A DNA stretch of 64,000 bases from Alicyclobacillus sp. SO9 (GCF_016406125.1 NZ_CP066339.1:1736001-1800000); one strand, 5' to 3'; positions 1-13,447 are shown, numbered from the stretch's first letter. Notes: generated by a model not told the origin, from the letters alone. Made by a program: numbers and translations.

Positions 1-1514
1 GTTCCACAATTTTCTGCGTGGAAGATACCTCTGACTTGCGGGTGTTTAGACATATAACCATGAATTTTCTGTACAGAATCATCGGTAGAACAATCGTCAA
101 CCACAAGGACTTCGAGATTCCGGTAGGATTGTTCTAGCGCCGACGGGATTACTTCATCCAAAAATCGGCTGTAGTTGTAGTTGATAATCCCGATTGTGAC
201 AAGGGGACCGTTGGTGAGCGGAGATGCTGGGTTGTTTTGGCTGGGTTCTGAGGTATCAACAGGGAGCAACGCTTCAATTTCCGTCCCAATCTTTTTCATC
301 TGGTTTGTAAATTCGTAGTGTTCTTTAATAAATGTCCGATAACCTTCTGAGGCATAGTCCTTACTCGTCACCATCTCAATTAAATCCTCAATCCCAGACC
401 AAATGTACGACTTGTCGTAGACCGATTCGGCGCCGTAGAAATGATGTACCAAGGGTTTAATTCCCTTCGCCATAGCCTCCATAATGGACAAATGTTGGCT
501 CTCCAGCGGACTGGCAGAAATGATGTAGTTTTTATCTTCCAGGTAATGGTCGATGTCATTTTGCCAGCCATCGAAATGAACGCTGTCCTCAAGGTCCCAT
601 TCTTTTATCATTTGTTCGAAATAGAGTCTGTAGCGAATATCCTGGTACGCGCCTGCAATGTGCAGTTGATACCGTGAGTCTTTGTCGTGCAGCATCTTAA
701 ATCCGTGCAGCAGCAGCATGGGTCCTTTCTTGTGATTGATATAGCCAACATAAGCAATGTTGAATCCAGGCTTTCTATCTGCAAAGGAATGCTTACTCAG
801 GTCTATGCCGTTGGGAATGATAACTGTCTTGGCTGTGTGAAGCTGAGGTTGTTTGTCAAGGACATAATCTCTGATGTGAGAACCAACAAATACGACCTTA
901 TCCACGCTGCTCCAGTTTACGTTGAAGATATAGGAAGTAAATGCCTCGTAACTGTGCAGCCTGCAAATAATTTTCTTTTGCATCGACATTGGCTGCTTGC
1001 TGGCATACGCAATTAAATTATCGCACCATTCGAACCAGCAGATGTCGGCCCACTTCATGGCAGAATTTATGACCGTTATGTCACGGATGACGAACTTTTT
1101 GGTGCGAATTGTGTTTGGAAGAGTATTTGACAGATGCTCTATGACAGGAGATAGGAAATTATCCAGTCCCGGCCTTACGAAAAAGGCAATTTTTCTTCTT
1201 GGGCAAATGTCTGTTTGTCGAAGTACAGGGCTATTCTCAATGAGTTGTTCTTTTTGCTGACTGTCCAGGAATAAAAGTGCATCTTGATAAAATTCATAGG
1301 CTTCTTGGTCATTGTTTAATTGTTCGCAAACATAGCCGGCAGTCAGCAGCAATTCGGGTCTGAAAGTTGATGTTTTCAGTTCAGCTTGAATGAGCGGCTG
1401 TGCTTGTTGGTGTTTGTGGTTGGAAATGAGAGTGTAGATATTTTTATAGGCATCTTTACTGTCATTCAAATTTAATTGTTCCATTAAATGTAGAAGGTCA
1501 AACGAATCGGACAT
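1..1514 (-). CDS. Two-domain glycosyltransferase (GT4 then GT2), 3'-truncated by window edge
   Basis: Open reading frame without stops from ATG at 1514 to the left edge (504 codons seen), read from the reverse complement. A helical, TPR-like N-terminus (about 1-105) is followed by a GT4 fold: IPNGIDLS near residue 233, YVGYINHKKGP near 256, and the E-x7-E motif in ESQHLSIMEAMAKG. From about residue 434 a GT2 domain starts (PLVTIGIINYNYSRF, then VLVVDDCSTDD with the nucleotide-sugar Asp residues) and is cut by the edge. GGAGC lies 9 nt before the ATG. It is divergent from the collagen-like gene and faces another glycosyltransferase across it, so glycosylation of that Thr-rich protein is a reasonable inference. 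The acceptor and sugar cannot be read from sequence. Confidence 0.9.
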   Translation of the reverse strand, partial: MSDSFDLLHLMEQLNLNDSKDAYKNIYTLISNHKHQQAQPLIQAELKTSTFRPELLLTAGYVCEQLNNDQEAYEFYQDALLFLDSQQKEQLIENSPVLRQTDICPRRKIAFFVRPGLDNFLSPVIEHLSNTLPNTIRTKKFVIRDITVINSAMKWADICWFEWCDNLIAYASKQPMSMQKKIICRLHSYEAFTSYIFNVNWSSVDKVVFVGSHIRDYVLDKQPQLHTAKTVIIPNGIDLSKHSFADRKPGFNIAYVGYINHKKGPMLLLHGFKMLHDKDSRYQLHIAGAYQDIRYRLYFEQMIKEWDLEDSVHFDGWQNDIDHYLEDKNYIISASPLESQHLSIMEAMAKGIKPLVHHFYGAESVYDKSYIWSGIEDLIEMVTSKDYASEGYRTFIKEHYEFTNQMKKIGTEIEALLPVDTSEPSQNNPASPLTNGPLVTIGIINYNYSRFLDEVIPSALEQSYRNLEVLVVDDCSTDDSVQKIHGYMSKHPQVRGIFHAENCG

Positions 1515-1756
1515 AGAAACAGCTCCGTTTCTTTCGCAGATGCAGCCAATCACTAAAGTATGTTGATGGAACTGGAAATGTGTCAGAGCAGGTCAGCAGA
1601 CATCTATGCGCTTCTTCAGCGAATCCGAAATCAGCGAGTGAAAATGTGTTCTCAACCATATTTAAATGTCTAGTCCATTTTCTCATAAAGGCATAGAGTA
1701 ACCTGAGATCATTTGAGATAACATCCTTGTGGTCTCAATTCACACTCTGGAGGTGA

Positions 1757-5113
<3,357 letters not shown>

Positions 5114-5128
5114 TAACGATATAGCAAC

Positions 5129-5172
5129 AGATCACGTTCAGGCAGATAATGCTTGGACGTGATCTCGTTTTT
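5129..5172 (+). terminator. Rho-independent terminator of the collagen-like gene
   Basis: AGATCACGT (5129-5137) pairs perfectly with ACGTGATCT (5157-5165), followed by CGTTTTT. It lies 16 bp after the stop codon of the collagen-like gene. Confidence 0.85.
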
Positions 5173-5355
5173 AATCCACCCCAATTGATAGATACGCACA
5201 TGGGGATGTCCAAATATTCATGTTCCAATCATCACTTGGCTGGATACCCGGCTGCAGGTTTTCACACGTATGAAATTGATATTGCTGTAGCTGATTCAGA
5301 CCTTGCGGCTTACAGCACTTTGACACTTGCTGTAAATGCCATCGAGTTTGTATAA
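5173..5355 (+). pseudogene. Remnant of a second collagen-like protein C-terminal domain
   Basis: A short open stretch reaches TAA at 5355 and ends in a segment (HTYEIDIAVADSD, then LTLAVNAIEFV) that matches the style of the intact neighbour's C-terminus ([10 protein letters not shown], then [12 protein letters not shown]), including the shared NAI(E/D)F ending. No Gly-X-Thr repeat, ribosome site or N-terminal domain precedes it, and the neighbour's terminator overlaps its front. I read it as the 3' stub of a lost tandem paralogue. The rest of 5356-5513 has only a weak hairpin (CCTTG/CAAGG near 5390-5412) and no gene. Confidence 0.5.
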
Positions 5356-5529
5356 CTTATCAGCATGTAATCCTTCAACATCAGGGTGCCTTGAGACAAC
5401 ACAAGGTATCCTGTTTCGTCTTTTCAGGCTTTTCGACAATTCCCGGTTCTCAGCAGGGCAGCTACCGTGAACAGTCCTTGCTTGGCTCACATATTAAGGT
5501 AAAGGTTTTATTGAAAGGAGTTGCGGTGA

Positions 5530-6633
5530 GTGGTTACTATCAGCCTTTGCATGATTGTGAAAAACGAAGAGGATACACTGGCGCGGTGCTTGGATACGGT
5601 TCACGATCTCGTTGATGAAATCAACATTGTGGATACGGGATCGGAGGATAAAACCGTTGAAATTGCCAAGGAGTATACCGAACGTGTTTTCCATTTTCCT
5701 TGGACAGGAAATTTCGCGGAGGCACGGAACGAATCCTTCAGCCATGCCACAATGGACTACATTTTCTATATGGATGCCGATGATGTGTTACTCGAGGAAG
5801 ACCGTGACAAATTGAAATCTCTCAAGGAATCGCTAAACCCAGCTATAGACTCGGTTTCCATGTACTATAATGCCGGCATGGATTCCTTCGGAAATGTGAC
5901 CCTTCGGTACCGCAGGCACAGATTGCTGAGGCGGGAGAAAAACTACAAATGGTACGGTGACTGCCATAATTATCTAAATGTAGCTGGTAACATCATGAAT
6001 TCAGATGTTGCTGTGACACATAAGAGTCCACCGAACAAAAAATCGCGTATCGGCAGAAATCTCTCCATCTATCAAACGAAGATAGAGAGGGGAGACGGAT
6101 TTTCCCCGCGCGATTACTTTTATTACGGCAACGAGCTCCGGGAAAGCGGCCGCCATCAGGAGGCTATTGAGAGTTACGAAAAAAATCTGGCTATGAAGGA
6201 AGGCTGGGTAGACGATAAGATACATGCTTGCATCAATATGGCGGACTGCTATCGTATCTTGAAAGACGATTCCAAGGAATTGACTTCCTTACTGCGGTCA
6301 TTGGAATACGGGGTTCCGCGCCCGGAAACCTTGTGTCGCATCGGCTATCATTTTCATCGTCAGAAAAAGTGGCAAATTGCGGCATACTGGTATGAACAGG
6401 CCATAAATATGAAGCCGGACTTTAACCAGTGGAGCTTCAGCTATCCTGCGTATTCCACTTGGTATCCGCATCTGCAACTGTGTGTTTGTTATTACTACAT
6501 GGGCAACTTTCAAAAGGCGTGGGAGCACAATGAGGAAGCAGGAAAATACCGGCCGGAAGATACAAGCGTACTTCACAACAGAAAACTGTTGGAATCGAAA
6601 TTGAATATGACACCGACAACAACCGAGGCTTGA
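5530..6633 (+). CDS. GT2 glycosyltransferase with C-terminal TPR repeats
   Basis: 367 residues from GTG 5530, with AAAGGAG ending 9 nt upstream. It opens TISLCMIVKNEEDTLARCL, the classic start of GT2 enzymes of the SunS/TPR type. INIVDTGSEDKT and the metal-binding MDADD (about residue 82) follow. From about residue 205 the sequence becomes TPR-like (ESGRHQEAIESYEKNLAM, then YMGNFQKAWEHNEEAGKY), which is common in enzymes that glycosylate peptides. Its position after the collagen-like gene suggests that protein as acceptor. This is contextual inference only. Cytoplasmic, with no membrane segment. Confidence 0.88.
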   Translation: MVTISLCMIVKNEEDTLARCLDTVHDLVDEINIVDTGSEDKTVEIAKEYTERVFHFPWTGNFAEARNESFSHATMDYIFYMDADDVLLEEDRDKLKSLKESLNPAIDSVSMYYNAGMDSFGNVTLRYRRHRLLRREKNYKWYGDCHNYLNVAGNIMNSDVAVTHKSPPNKKSRIGRNLSIYQTKIERGDGFSPRDYFYYGNELRESGRHQEAIESYEKNLAMKEGWVDDKIHACINMADCYRILKDDSKELTSLLRSLEYGVPRPETLCRIGYHFHRQKKWQIAAYWYEQAINMKPDFNQWSFSYPAYSTWYPHLQLCVCYYYMGNFQKAWEHNEEAGKYRPEDTSVLHNRKLLESKLNMTPTTTEA

Positions 6634-6698
6634 GTCTTCTGCAAGTGATACAATAATTGTATTCACAGAAGAAACACGGTTGAGAGGTGTATTTTTAT

Positions 6699-7802
6699 AT
6701 GAGTTTGGATGCTGGCATAAAGGAACGCGTTGCAGCGCTGCAACAGATACTGAAGGAGAATAATACTGATGTACTTGTGGCAACCTCCCCGGCCAACCTT
6801 TACTACTTTACAGGTGTATGGCTTGAAACCGGGGAGCGCGCCAGTGCATTACTTCTGTCGTCTCAGCACAATCCGGTTTGGGTAGTCCACGAAATGTTTC
6901 AACATGAAGCAGAGGGTGCACAAGTTTCAAAGAAGATGTGGAAAGACGGCGATAATCCGTATCAGTTAATTATGGAGTCTATCGACAGCAATGCTCGTTA
7001 TGCTGTGGACGGGAACTGGGAAGCTCGTCATGTTTTACAGTTAATGAACGCAGATAAAGCTTCACGGACACCAGTTCTCGGGGATGACATGATTACGGCT
7101 GCCCGTGTCTGTAAGGATGAAGCAGAGTTAAGGTATTTGTCCCGTGCTTCAGAAATGGCAGATGAAGTGGTTTCAAAGATTAAGGGAGAACTATCGACAG
7201 CAAAAACAGAGGGAGAATTGACGGAACGTCTGTGGCAGTTATGGCAGGAAGTTGGAGCAGAGGGAATGTCATTTCCACCCATTGTGGCAACGGGTACAAA
7301 CGGGGCAGCGCCGCATCACGAACCGAATGAAACGCAACTTCAGGAGAACACAACAGTGATTGTTGATACAGGTGGAGTTTATCAACATTATTGCAGTGAT
7401 ACGACCCGGACTTTTATTTTAGGTGAGCCTTCGGACGAGATGAAAAAGGTCTATCAATTGGTGTTGGACGCCCAAAAGGCAGGTATTGCGGCTGCTAAAC
7501 CTGGGGTTGCTGCGCAAGAGGTGGACAAAGCCTGTCGGAAGGTGATTACGGACGGTGGCTACGGCACTTATTTCACGCATCGGACCGGGCACGGTGTAGG
7601 CTTGGATATTCACGAAGCGCCGTTTGTTGTGGGCGGCAATCAGCAGGTTTTGCAACCTGGAATGGTAATGAGCGTGGAACCGGGGATCTACATACCTGGG
7701 AAGTTCGGCGTACGAATCGAAGATTTGATTGTTATTGAAGAAGATGGGGCCACATCGCTAAACCAAGCTCCCAAAGAATTGCAAGATGTTATTGTGAAGT
7801 AA
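6699..7802 (+). CDS. M24B family metallopeptidase (Xaa-Pro peptidase type)
   Basis: 367 residues from ATG 6699; GAGAGGTG ends 9 nt before it, so a GTG 12 bases upstream within that site is not used. The N-terminal creatinase-like domain (about 1-130) is followed by the pita-bread catalytic domain. All five metal ligands are visible: Asp in VDTGG (about 222) and SDTTRTF (about 233), His in RTGHGVGLD (about 296), Glu in SVEPGIY (about 326) and RIEDLI (about 340). Members of this family remove N-terminal residues before proline or cleave X-Pro dipeptides in the cytoplasm. Exact specificity is not decided by sequence. It stands alone between the glycosyltransferase gene and the reverse-strand yfhH. 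Confidence 0.92.
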   Translation: MSLDAGIKERVAALQQILKENNTDVLVATSPANLYYFTGVWLETGERASALLLSSQHNPVWVVHEMFQHEAEGAQVSKKMWKDGDNPYQLIMESIDSNARYAVDGNWEARHVLQLMNADKASRTPVLGDDMITAARVCKDEAELRYLSRASEMADEVVSKIKGELSTAKTEGELTERLWQLWQEVGAEGMSFPPIVATGTNGAAPHHEPNETQLQENTTVIVDTGGVYQHYCSDTTRTFILGEPSDEMKKVYQLVLDAQKAGIAAAKPGVAAQEVDKACRKVITDGGYGTYFTHRTGHGVGLDIHEAPFVVGGNQQVLQPGMVMSVEPGIYIPGKFGVRIEDLIVIEEDGATSLNQAPKELQDVIVK

Positions 7803-7977
7803 ATGAATCAGGGTAAGTGAATCAAAATGAGGGAACCAAGGGGGTGGGGAGATGGTGAAGATAGGATTTGAGGCACCAACTCACCAACTCCCCAACTGCC
7901 GTAATGCTCAGGAACCCTGGCTGGTGCGTGCTTAAACACTCCCTGCCCCAGGCTATCGGGCCAGTGAGTGAAGCAGG

Positions 7978-8286
7978 TTAGTCATACTCTTCTAACATAG
8001 CGATGGGGACAGCGATTTCTTCCGCGTCTGATTCTCGAATGCCCCAAGCCATTATGCCTTTAAGCTTGTTCACAGTTAGTCGATCGTGGGCTTCCGCAAG
8101 GGAATAGGTACGACCGATTTTCAAGTGAACGTTATCCTGGATGAGATAAGATTTGGCAAGGTACCATTTATGCATATTAATTTCATATTCGCTCCAGTTG
8201 GCTTCATCATATGCCCGTTGTCCTTGTTGCTGCAATTGCTTCATTTCGTTTTCCAGGTGCGATGGTGTCATGTCACTATATAGCAT
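7978..8286 (-). CDS. yfhH: YfhH family protein (DUF1811)
   Basis: 102 residues from ATG 8286. The C-terminal half (LKGIMAWGIRESDAEEIAVP) matches the conserved part of Bacillus YfhH, and the N-terminal half is helical (MTPSHLENEMKQLQQQGQRA). Length agrees with the family. The ribosome site is weak (GGGGATG). Function is unknown in the family. No operon partner is visible: the upstream gene on the same strand, ytrI, ends 134 bp away. The 175 bp between this gene and the M24 peptidase show no gene. Confidence 0.85.
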   Translation of the reverse strand: MLYSDMTPSHLENEMKQLQQQGQRAYDEANWSEYEINMHKWYLAKSYLIQDNVHLKIGRTYSLAEAHDRLTVNKLKGIMAWGIRESDAEEIAVPIAMLEEYD

Positions 8287-8420
8287 ATTTACACATCCCC
8301 GTTAAAAGGTTGACCCAGTCAAGTTTCTCCAGTGCGGATAACTTTGATTGTACCTGAGCCTGTACGGGTTTTAAACATGTGTTTTCATGGCTTTTATAGG
8401 CGTTTGAGGTCAAAAAGTTG

Positions 8421-8888
8421 TCAAGAACCCTGGGTGCTTTTCACTTCCGTAGAAGTGACTCGGAGGTAGAGGGTTTCTCCAACAGTAACAGTCTTCACAT
8501 GAACAATCATTTCCTTTTGTTCAATATGAAACGTTCGTCCGTCAACCATTTTGACAGGGAGGTCGGGCATGGTCACCAACAGTGACAATGGCTTGTTAAT
8601 CAACCAAGCCAGTTGCTGTTTTACAAAATCTATGGTACGAATTTCTGTAACCCCGCCTTCAGAACCAAGGACATCTACATGGATCCGTTCAATCATTGGT
8701 TGTTGATTGGGTTTATGCAGACGGTCTTCAAGGGCTGTTTTTTCCTGCTCTAATTCTGAAACTTTGTCTGAAAGTTTTTTTTGTTGTTCATATGAGTTTT
8801 GTAACTGTCGTCCCATTGCGCTGAGCATCAGTGAACTGCCAATGACGATACCCAGCAGCATGAGAGCAAAACTTCGAGCGGTCTTCAT
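8421..8888 (-). CDS. ytrI: Sporulation membrane protein YtrI
   Basis: 155 residues. One N-terminal transmembrane helix (FALMLLGIVIGSSLMLSAMG) is followed by a coiled coil (LSDKVSELEQEKTALEDRL) and a small beta-rich domain. This is the layout of YtrI, which works with YtrH in Bacillus sporulation under sigma-E. Its ATG overlaps the ytrH stop in an ATGA (8885-8888), giving translational coupling. Sequence identity to YtrI is low by eye; the assignment rests on architecture plus the partner gene. Confidence 0.8.
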   Translation of the reverse strand: MKTARSFALMLLGIVIGSSLMLSAMGRQLQNSYEQQKKLSDKVSELEQEKTALEDRLHKPNQQPMIERIHVDVLGSEGGVTEIRTIDFVKQQLAWLINKPLSLLVTMPDLPVKMVDGRTFHIEQKEMIVHVKTVTVGETLYLRVTSTEVKSTQGS

Positions 8889-9223
8889 ATGGAGGACGGA
8901 GCCTTTCCGCCGGCTATGGCCTTAATAATCCAGAATCCGACCTGGCACCCGAAGAAGGCTGCGGTCAGATAAGTGAACTGCTTGCCAAGAACGCTGAACT
9001 TTGCATCCAGGACACCGGTTTCTATTGCCCGAATGGTATCCATTGTGCCGCCCAAAGTGCTGACCATGGCCCAAATTTTCAGCCGTTCAGCCAGCAGTAC
9101 CATGGTATCCATAGGATAATCATGGCGAAACACAGCCCCAATTCCGCCTAGCAGGGCACCTCCGAGAACCATTCCCATGGCAACTAGAAAATCGACAAGG
9201 AGTTGGCCTAGAAAACCATTCAT
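8885..9223 (-). CDS. ytrH: Sporulation protein YtrH
   Basis: 112 residues from ATG 9223. GGAGGT sits 7 nt before this ATG, which rules out the ATG codons 15-18 bases upstream that overlap it. Membrane segments include VAMGMVLGGALLGGIGAVF and a C-terminal FFGCQVGFWIIKAIAGG. The middle (LLAERLKIWAMVSTLGGTMD) matches the conserved YtrH core closely. YtrH is a sigma-E dependent membrane protein needed for efficient sporulation in Bacillus. It forms a two-gene operon with ytrI and diverges from ywqA across 214 bp. Confidence 0.9.
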   Translation of the reverse strand: MNGFLGQLLVDFLVAMGMVLGGALLGGIGAVFRHDYPMDTMVLLAERLKIWAMVSTLGGTMDTIRAIETGVLDAKFSVLGKQFTYLTAAFFGCQVGFWIIKAIAGGKAPSSI

Positions 9224-9437
9224 GACATCGACCTCCATCACAATGGAGCAGTTTTTTACCAGTAATGCGATAACAGCACTGCATATACTTATTCAAGAAT
9301 ACGGGACAAGTCAGTAAAATATGATATTCGTGTCCATTTGCGGTACTATGGATAGATAGGCCATGAATGAATGGTGGCAAGCATGTGATACAGTGATACA
9401 GACAGACAGCATTGCGAGCATGTAAAAGGGGATCAGA

Positions 9438-12400
9438 ATGACGATTACAGGCACTGAGCAACCAGGAGTTTTGACACAGGAACCGCTTTTCGTCAGCGGA
9501 CAGTATTCGCCAGAAAAGCTGTGGTGGAAAAATGGCTTTGCAAGCATTCATGTTGAGAACGGAACCCGTCATCAAGTTCTCGAATTGCTGAAATTGTTGT
9601 CACCAGTGGATCAAAGCCGTCTGACCTTATCATCTGATCAGACAGTAGCCATGCAGGCGGACACTTTTTTCGACTTGTTAGAACAATTTCAAGAGCCTAA
9701 AGCCCCCGTCCAAAAGATGATTAAACTGGATGAGAATCTAAAACTGTTTATACGAATACAGAGATGGGCATTTCAAATTGTACGCAATTACGATGTATTG
9801 GCTTTTGCTGGGTTGGCAGATATGGGGACAGACCAACTTGTGGAAGAGTTTCTCAAGTTGGCGTATTCCGGTGACGAAGGCTGGGTGCAGTCAGGCGGAA
9901 TGAAAAACCACGTTGCAGCCTGGGTACCGGCATTAACGGATACGTATGCGCAAGCTTTGCGAAGGCTTTACATCACAAGTGCAGATGATTACCTGAAAGA
10001 TTCATGGAACTCTCGGCTTCCGTGGAAACGAGATAAGCACGGCCAAGTGATTGTTGATCACTGGCTGTGTTACTGCGTTGATAGATTTATCCAAAAATGT
10101 TCTGTGGAAATTCAGCAGGAAGACAGCGATGAAACATCCGGCAGCGGTTTTCGTATCCCTTATCGGGGGGAACAGGAACTGATTGAAGCTTGGCAGAAAG
10201 GACTCGGTCAAAAGGAGAAACAGCCTTTTTCTGCGGACCGTTGGTTGATTTGGAGGATGTTGAAACACACATTTTCCGAGAGCGGATGGAAGGCGTCTAC
10301 TGTCACAGATACTTCCGGTGCAGGTACCTGCCATTTGGAGATGGAATTGTTACCTCCGGCCGCAAATTCGTCCGTTTCTGAGTGGAAACTAATCTGGTAC
10401 ATTGCACACAATCACTGGCCGCATCGGGTACCTCTATCTCAGTGGTGGGAGCAGGAAAAACGTGTGATATGGATTGGACACGAACGGCTTGACAGGCCGG
10501 ACAGCTGGTTTTTGCCGTTACTAAGGCAAGCGGGAGAATTTTCTCACTTAATTGAACGGACCTTGCAACAACCGGCTCCTGCTGAAGTTGTGATTCCACC
10601 TACTGAATTGATGCCCTTGATTTATGACGACTTACCGAAAATTGCTGGTCTTGGTGTTGAATTCAAATACCCTGATATTGAAACTTTAGAAACAAATGAT
10701 GTGCGGATTCGGGTGCAAGTTAAGCGTGCGAAATCCAAGGGAGCCCAACGCGGTCGACAGCAGTCTGCACGGACGGAGAGTTGGTTCGATGCACAGCAAA
10801 TTGTCGATTTTGACTGGACAGTTGTTCTTGGCGAAACGGAAATCTCCAGAGATGAATTTCAACGAATGGTGGAGGAACAGTCTCCATACATTCAGTTGGG
10901 CGGTTCGTGGAGACTCGTTCCAATTCAGGAGATTTTCGAGCAATTGAAGTCGTTCCAGCAGTTTACTCAGCCTGAATCTGCACAGACAAACTTGCTGCAG
11001 TTTTCTAGGACAGTTTCTTTAAGCAACGAGTCTCCAATTGATGTGGAAGTGGAATACGAGTCGGATGCCATTGTTGTAAAGCGTTGGATTGAAGCTTTAC
11101 GTAGTGCGGCAAATCCGCCCAAATTACCTGAACCAATGGGTTTTCACGGGGAACTGCGTCACTATCAGATGCTTGGTTTTTCCTGGTTGATTCATTTGCG
11201 GAAAATGGGTCTGGGCGGTTGTTTGGCTGATGATATGGGGTTGGGGAAGACCATTCAAATTTTGGCCTATTTGATGTATTTGAAAGAAGAAAATCAGGCC
11301 CGGGGCGTCCATTTGTTGGTATGCCCTACTTCTTTGTTGCAGAACTGGCGTTCTGAATTGACCCGGTTTACGCCGGAACTGAGGGTGCATGTACACCACG
11401 GATCAGCGCGAAATAATCCGCAGGAAGACGGTATCCTACCTTTGGAACTGGCTGTTCCAAAGGTAGATTTGGTCATGACAACCTATGCAACGGTTGTCCG
11501 TGACAGGGAGTTGTTGTCCCATTTTGAATGGGACGCTTTGGTTGTGGATGAAGCACAAAACATTAAAAATGCAGATACAAAACAGGCTACAGCAGTACGT
11601 GAGTTATCAGCGTTCCATTCAATTGCCTTAACGGGAACGCCAATAGAAAACCGTTTGGAAGAGCTGTGGTCGATTATGGAATTTCTGAATGTCGGATATC
11701 TTGGAAACAGAAGTTGGTTTCGTCGTCAATTTGTAAGTCAAGTGTCACATGAACCGAAAGGGCAGGCGGCCAGACGATTACAATTGTTGCTGCAGCCGGT
11801 GCTCTTGAGAAGAAGGAAAACCGATCCGAGTATTCAGGTAGAACTGCCTGAGAAATGGGAGGTCCGAGAATATACCGGTTTGACAGCGGAACAGGCTGCC
11901 TTGTATCAGTCAATTGTAGGGCAACTGTGGTCAGGGATTTCTTCTGCAGCTTCTGCGATGTCCCGCAGAGGACAAATTTTGGCAGCTTTAGTCCGATTGA
12001 AGCAGTTATGTGATCATCCTTGTTTGATTGCGGGAGGCAGTAATACCGTACAACGTTCTGCAAAGCTGAAAATACTGCTGGATTTGGTCTCTGATGTGGT
12101 GGAAGAAGATGAAGGTGCTTTAATTTTTACCCAGTTCCGCGACATGGGTGAATTAATATGCGAGGCGTTGGAACAGCGATTTGGTTGGAAACCGCGTTTT
12201 CTGCATGGAGGGTTGAGTGCGAGTGTCCGCGGTGAAATTGTTTCTGCATTTCAATCAAGGAAAGATCCATCGCCAGTGCTTGTATTGTCGCTAAAGGCAG
12301 GCGGTGTAGGCTTAAATTTAACGAGAGCCAACCACGTGTTTCACTTTGACAGATGGTGGAATCCTGCTGTTGAAGACCAGGCGACAGACAGAGCCTTCCG

Positions 12401-12608
12401 AATTGGGCAAACAAAGGATGTACAAGTTCACAAATTAGTTTGTTCAGGCACACTTGAAGAACGAATTGATAAATTAATTACGGCCAAAAGAACCTTGTCC
12501 CAAGCAGTAGTTGGAGAGTCAGAAGGTTGGATTACAGAGCTCAATGACGGCCAGTTGCAATCTTTGTTTGCTTTGGATATGGAATCTGCCTTGGAGGAGG
12601 ATGACTAA
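9438..12608 (+). CDS. ywqA: SNF2 family DNA-dependent ATPase (YwqA)
   Basis: 1056 residues. The N-terminal 550 residues form the bacterial SNF2-associated region, with a DUF3670-like part near 450-520 (IVDFDWTVVLGETEISRDEF). The two RecA lobes follow: motif I LADDMGLGKT (about 597), motif II DEAQ (about 705), motif III LTGTPIENR, motif V LSLKAGGVGLNLT and motif VI ATDRAFRIGQ. Such proteins translocate on duplex DNA and remodel bound proteins. It is slightly longer than Bacillus YwqA. The stop overlaps the next start in TAATG (12606-12610), so it is coupled to the SWIM-finger partner, as in Bacillus. Confidence 0.95.
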   Translation: MTITGTEQPGVLTQEPLFVSGQYSPEKLWWKNGFASIHVENGTRHQVLELLKLLSPVDQSRLTLSSDQTVAMQADTFFDLLEQFQEPKAPVQKMIKLDENLKLFIRIQRWAFQIVRNYDVLAFAGLADMGTDQLVEEFLKLAYSGDEGWVQSGGMKNHVAAWVPALTDTYAQALRRLYITSADDYLKDSWNSRLPWKRDKHGQVIVDHWLCYCVDRFIQKCSVEIQQEDSDETSGSGFRIPYRGEQELIEAWQKGLGQKEKQPFSADRWLIWRMLKHTFSESGWKASTVTDTSGAGTCHLEMELLPPAANSSVSEWKLIWYIAHNHWPHRVPLSQWWEQEKRVIWIGHERLDRPDSWFLPLLRQAGEFSHLIERTLQQPAPAEVVIPPTELMPLIYDDLPKIAGLGVEFKYPDIETLETNDVRIRVQVKRAKSKGAQRGRQQSARTESWFDAQQIVDFDWTVVLGETEISRDEFQRMVEEQSPYIQLGGSWRLVPIQEIFEQLKSFQQFTQPESAQTNLLQFSRTVSLSNESPIDVEVEYESDAIVVKRWIEALRSAANPPKLPEPMGFHGELRHYQMLGFSWLIHLRKMGLGGCLADDMGLGKTIQILAYLMYLKEENQARGVHLLVCPTSLLQNWRSELTRFTPELRVHVHHGSARNNPQEDGILPLELAVPKVDLVMTTYATVVRDRELLSHFEWDALVVDEAQNIKNADTKQATAVRELSAFHSIALTGTPIENRLEELWSIMEFLNVGYLGNRSWFRRQFVSQVSHEPKGQAARRLQLLLQPVLLRRRKTDPSIQVELPEKWEVREYTGLTAEQAALYQSIVGQLWSGISSAASAMSRRGQILAALVRLKQLCDHPCLIAGGSNTVQRSAKLKILLDLVSDVVEEDEGALIFTQFRDMGELICEALEQRFGWKPRFLHGGLSASVRGEIVSAFQSRKDPSPVLVLSLKAGGVGLNLTRANHVFHFDRWWNPAVEDQATDRAFRIGQTKDVQVHKLVCSGTLEERIDKLITAKRTLSQAVVGESEGWITELNDGQLQSLFALDMESALEEDD

Positions 12609-13429
12609 TGGCTTCCCGTAAGGGTGCAGGAAAGGTACATGCAGAGTGGAGAGATGTTTTGCAGGAATTGGATTCAGCCCAATCCCGGCGGTGGAAATCT
12701 GCAGCAAAGCAGAGCAATGTCAACATTGTTTCCGTTACGGAACAAGGTATTGAAGCTAGGGTGAAGTGGCATAACATCGGCGGAGGAAAACGTACTTTTT
12801 CATTGCGCGTTCCGGTAGTAAGCTGGTGGGCTTCATACCGCAGCCAGGTTGTCATCTGGCTGGCCAGGCGTCCGGACTGGCAAGCTGCTTTTTTGGCCAA
12901 TGAGTGGGATGATGATTTTTTGCAATTTCTGTCCGGAACAGGTCTTTCTCTGTTCCCAACAGAGGACTACCTTCAACAGGTCCAAAACGAAGCAGTTTGT
13001 TCTTGCGCAGTTCCTGAAAACCCATGTATTCACATGATGGCCATGTTTGAGACTTTGATGCGTGAACAGGAGATTTATCCGTACAAAGCACTGGAATACG
13101 TAGGGTTGCCATTTGCATCGTTACTTGACGATGTTCATGCGAAGACGGCTGAATGGCTGTTAGAGAAACACTCTGCAGACAATCACGGGTTTCCGGAAAC
13201 AAAAACAGAGGTTTCGAGCTCTGAGTTATCAAAAACGGAAGTGTCGGAAGGCGCGGAAACTGCAACAGAACAAATTCAGTCATCAGTATCTTTTTGGCCC
13301 GAAGAAAGAGAGCTAATGAAAAGACTGCAATCTGAGCCAACCGTAGACTTTGCCGGTGATTCTCGCTTTCCATTGAACATCAGCAAGGAGCAACTGGAGA
13401 AATGGGGCAAAAACACAGGTCTGACATAG
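12608..13429 (+). CDS. ywqB: SWIM zinc-finger protein (YwqB)
   Basis: 273 residues, with GGAGGAGGATGAC directly upstream of ATG 12608. The SWIM motif is visible near residues 131-142: a C-x-C pair in VCSCAVPENPCIHMMAM followed by C-x-H, which binds zinc in DNA- or protein-contacting modules. The C-terminal third is low complexity (KTEVSSSELSKTEVSEG) and probably flexible. It is translationally coupled to the SNF2 gene, the standard pairing in Firmicutes. A role as DNA-contact subunit of the SNF2 motor is inferred from that pairing. Confidence 0.88.
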   Translation: MASRKGAGKVHAEWRDVLQELDSAQSRRWKSAAKQSNVNIVSVTEQGIEARVKWHNIGGGKRTFSLRVPVVSWWASYRSQVVIWLARRPDWQAAFLANEWDDDFLQFLSGTGLSLFPTEDYLQQVQNEAVCSCAVPENPCIHMMAMFETLMREQEIYPYKALEYVGLPFASLLDDVHAKTAEWLLEKHSADNHGFPETKTEVSSSELSKTEVSEGAETATEQIQSSVSFWPEERELMKRLQSEPTVDFAGDSRFPLNISKEQLEKWGKNTGLT

Positions 13430-13447
13430 AGATTCATTACGTGAGTA

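Noticed and set aside
441-1260. Several short plus-strand frames
   Set aside because: They are antisense to a continuous minus-strand glycosyltransferase frame with clear GT4 and GT2 motifs.
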